The notes under the pieces are model-generated. The model saw only the letters and a list, made by a program, of their open reading frames with translations, was not told where the DNA came from and did no database searches. This document shows positions 62,542 to 64,000 of a stretch of DNA of 64,000 nucleotides, one piece after another. Every line of letters starts with the position of its first letter. Positions within the stretch are counted from its first letter, which is position 1. Source of the DNA: Fertoeibacter niger (GTDB lineage: Bacteria; Pseudomonadota; Alphaproteobacteria; Rhodobacterales; Rhodobacteraceae); the NCBI RefSeq assembly GCF_009380135.2, contig NZ_WHUT02000012.1, forward strand, positions 61,291 through 125,290. Reading direction: 5' to 3'. The position numbers and the translations under genes were made by a program.

Positions 62542-63881
62542 ACGCTATTCTGCCGCTGGCTTCAAATGCAAACCCGCAACAGTTAGAAGCTATTAGGGCC
62601 ACGACAGGGCCAGTCCTAATAATTGCTGGTCCCGGCTCAGGAAAGACGTTTACTCTGGTAGAGCGCATCGTCTACCTCATCAAAGGCGAAGGTGTTCGAC
62701 CGGAATCTCTGTTCGTTGTTACATTCACCGACAAAGCAGCCCGCGAACTCACTACCCGAATTTCAAACCGGCTGAGCGAGCTAAACATTGAGTTCAACCT
62801 GAACGAAATGTACCTTGGCACGTTCCACTCGATATGCCTGAGGATCTTGGAAGACTACCGCGAATACACGCGTTTAAAACGTAGCTTTACTCTATTTGAT
62901 CAATTCGATCAGCAGTACTTTCTCTACCAGCGGATAAAGGAATTTCGTGGAATCCCAAACGCCCAGCTTGTCATGGGAGATGACCAAACTGGGCGCTGGG
63001 TCCAGTCGGAAGAGCTTCTCAAGTGGTTGAACAAGGTTAGTGAAGAAGCGCTTGATCCAGCCATCTTGGAGAACGCACCAGACTTAGCAATTCGTGCGCT
63101 TTGTGCCTGCTTCAACAAATATCAAGAATTACTTCTTGAAAACAACTGCTTAGACTTCTCCGGAATTCAGTATGAGGCGCTTAGGTTACTTGAAAGTCAC
63201 CCTGACGTTCTAGCTAGCCTCTGTGGCAAGTTGTCCCACCTGATGGTCGACGAATACCAAGACACCAATACGATCCAAGAACGGATTCTCCTATTACTTG
63301 CGGGCGAACACCAAAACCTTTGTGTCGTTGGCGATGATGACCAAGGTCTTTACCGGTTTCGTGGAGCTACGATTCGCAACATTCTCGAGTTTCCAAAGTT
63401 GTTTGCGGAGGGAGAGTGCAAACAGGTTTCGCTGACGGTCAACTACCGCTCCCACCCAGATATCATTCGCCTCTATAACGAATGGATGGCCAGTCAGAAC
63501 TGGTCGGAGGGGGACCGCAGCTTCCGCTTCGCAAAGGAAATCATCCCGCGTGACGCTGAATTTCCGCAAGTTCCGACTGCTGTCAGGCTCGCAGCCAGAG
63601 ACGAGCCAGATCAATCTGGGAACTGGCATGCCGAGGTCTTGGCCTTTCTGCATGGGCTCCGCGACAACGGAAAGCTGACTGACTGGAACCAGGTCGCCTT
63701 CCTATTTCGGTCCGTGAAGAACGACCGTGTGGTAGCCTTGGCACGCTCGCTGGAAAGCCAAGGTATCCCAGTCTACTCCCCGCGCTCCAACATGTTTTTC
63801 GAGCGTGAAGAAATCCGTTTGATGATCGGCGCGCTGATCTTCCTGTTCCCGCAGTTTCCGAAAGTGCGTCAATGGGCTTAG
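62538..63881 (+). CDS. UvrD/Rep-type DNA helicase (apparently truncated)
   Basis: The frame gives 447 residues of a superfamily 1 helicase: Q-motif NANPQQLEAI, Walker A AGPGSGKT (30-37), FTDKAARELTTRI, GTFHSICLRIL, DEYQDTN, GDDDQGLYRFRGA and VNYRSHPDI. It then stops at TAG 63879-63881 just after LFPQFPKVRQWA. The 2B and second half of the 2A regions expected for about 650-900 residues are absent. Another frame stays open from 63871 to the window end. A frameshift, a nonsense change or a genuine short form cannot be distinguished here. It is coupled to the HTH gene and divergent from the Sacsin-type ATPase. Confidence 0.8.
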   Translation: MNAILPLASNANPQQLEAIRATTGPVLIIAGPGSGKTFTLVERIVYLIKGEGVRPESLFVVTFTDKAARELTTRISNRLSELNIEFNLNEMYLGTFHSICLRILEDYREYTRLKRSFTLFDQFDQQYFLYQRIKEFRGIPNAQLVMGDDQTGRWVQSEELLKWLNKVSEEALDPAILENAPDLAIRALCACFNKYQELLLENNCLDFSGIQYEALRLLESHPDVLASLCGKLSHLMVDEYQDTNTIQERILLLLAGEHQNLCVVGDDDQGLYRFRGATIRNILEFPKLFAEGECKQVSLTVNYRSHPDIIRLYNEWMASQNWSEGDRSFRFAKEIIPRDAEFPQVPTAVRLAARDEPDQSGNWHAEVLAFLHGLRDNGKLTDWNQVAFLFRSVKNDRVVALARSLESQGIPVYSPRSNMFFEREEIRLMIGALIFLFPQFPKVRQWA

Positions 63882-64000
63882 GCTGTGTGGAAACTCCTGC
63901 ACCAACCGCCACCAGCGATGTGAGGGGTTCGCAGCAGGTCTTTTTGCCTGCTTGGGTTCATGCTACCCGCCAGTGGCTCTCATATCAGGCCCGTGAGGGC

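Noticed and set aside
1..64000. tRNA, rRNA or attachment sites
   Set aside because: No T-loop-like GTTCGAATC/GTTCGAGTC sequences with matching stems and no rRNA sequence were seen.

Overview
The window comes from a high-GC alphaproteobacterium, most likely a member of the Rhodobacteraceae/Paracoccaceae. The evidence is the hmuRSTUV-type heme locus beside a TonB gene, a consensus FNR/FnrL box with a class II promoter layout, an H-NOX/histidine kinase pair, and high GC at third codon positions through most of the core genes. The species cannot be named from the sequence. No rRNA, tRNA, CRISPR array, intact transposase or integrase was seen.

Layout. 1-3.7 kb: a partial ArgP-like LysR regulator, an ACT-domain protein, a LysE/ArgO exporter, an EamA transporter and galE. 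3.7-11.8 kb: heme uptake, with hmuS-T-U-V on the minus strand diverging from a TonB-dependent receptor, a small exported protein and TonB. 11.8-21.8 kb: mostly core genes (CDF exporter, SH3 protein, 2-hydroxyacid dehydrogenase, acyltransferase, FMN-dependent hydroxyacid dehydrogenase, H-NOX plus hybrid kinase, trpA, ychF). 22.4-31.3 kb: a tight plus-strand operon for short-chain acyl-CoA metabolism: FabI-like reductase, DUF3141 PhaC-like alpha/beta hydrolase, MaoC-phosphotransacylase, acetate kinase, CoA-transferase A and B, 3-hydroxybutyryl-CoA dehydrogenase and a hydrolase. 31.8-36.5 kb: a cluster behind an FNR box (small HTH protein, UspA, SDR, P-type ATPase with a frameshift), ending in a short remnant that looks like PHA synthase. 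36.6-41.5 kb: methylated-amine catabolism (GcvT-like demethylase, trimethylamine-dehydrogenase homologue with altered active site, decayed APC permease, TetR regulator).

41.7-47.4 kb is a self-contained signalling unit: a PAS-PAS hybrid kinase, an OmpR-type response regulator, an RTX calcium-binding protein, and a two-gene operon of a DUF1127-like protein and a YgjV-like membrane protein. Three copies of a 17-bp direct repeat (TTGTCGCAATTGTCGCA) sit in its two divergent promoter regions, so the unit looks like a small regulon.

47.4-64 kb is an accessory region with more mixed codon use and several gene remnants. It holds two secreted proteins of unknown function, a TIR-transmembrane-WD40 protein, a small exported protein, and a multidomain protein that reads as Crp-like cNMP-binding/wHTH, TRAFs-binding repeats, SLOG and a degenerate class III cyclase. 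After a decayed AsnC gene comes a Sacsin-type GHKL ATPase with a DUF3883/NOV-like nuclease-like C-terminus, divergent from an HTH-UvrD helicase operon. The TIR/SLOG group and the Sacsin/UvrD group are the best candidates for undescribed conflict or signalling systems. Their function is inferred from domains and neighbourhood only.
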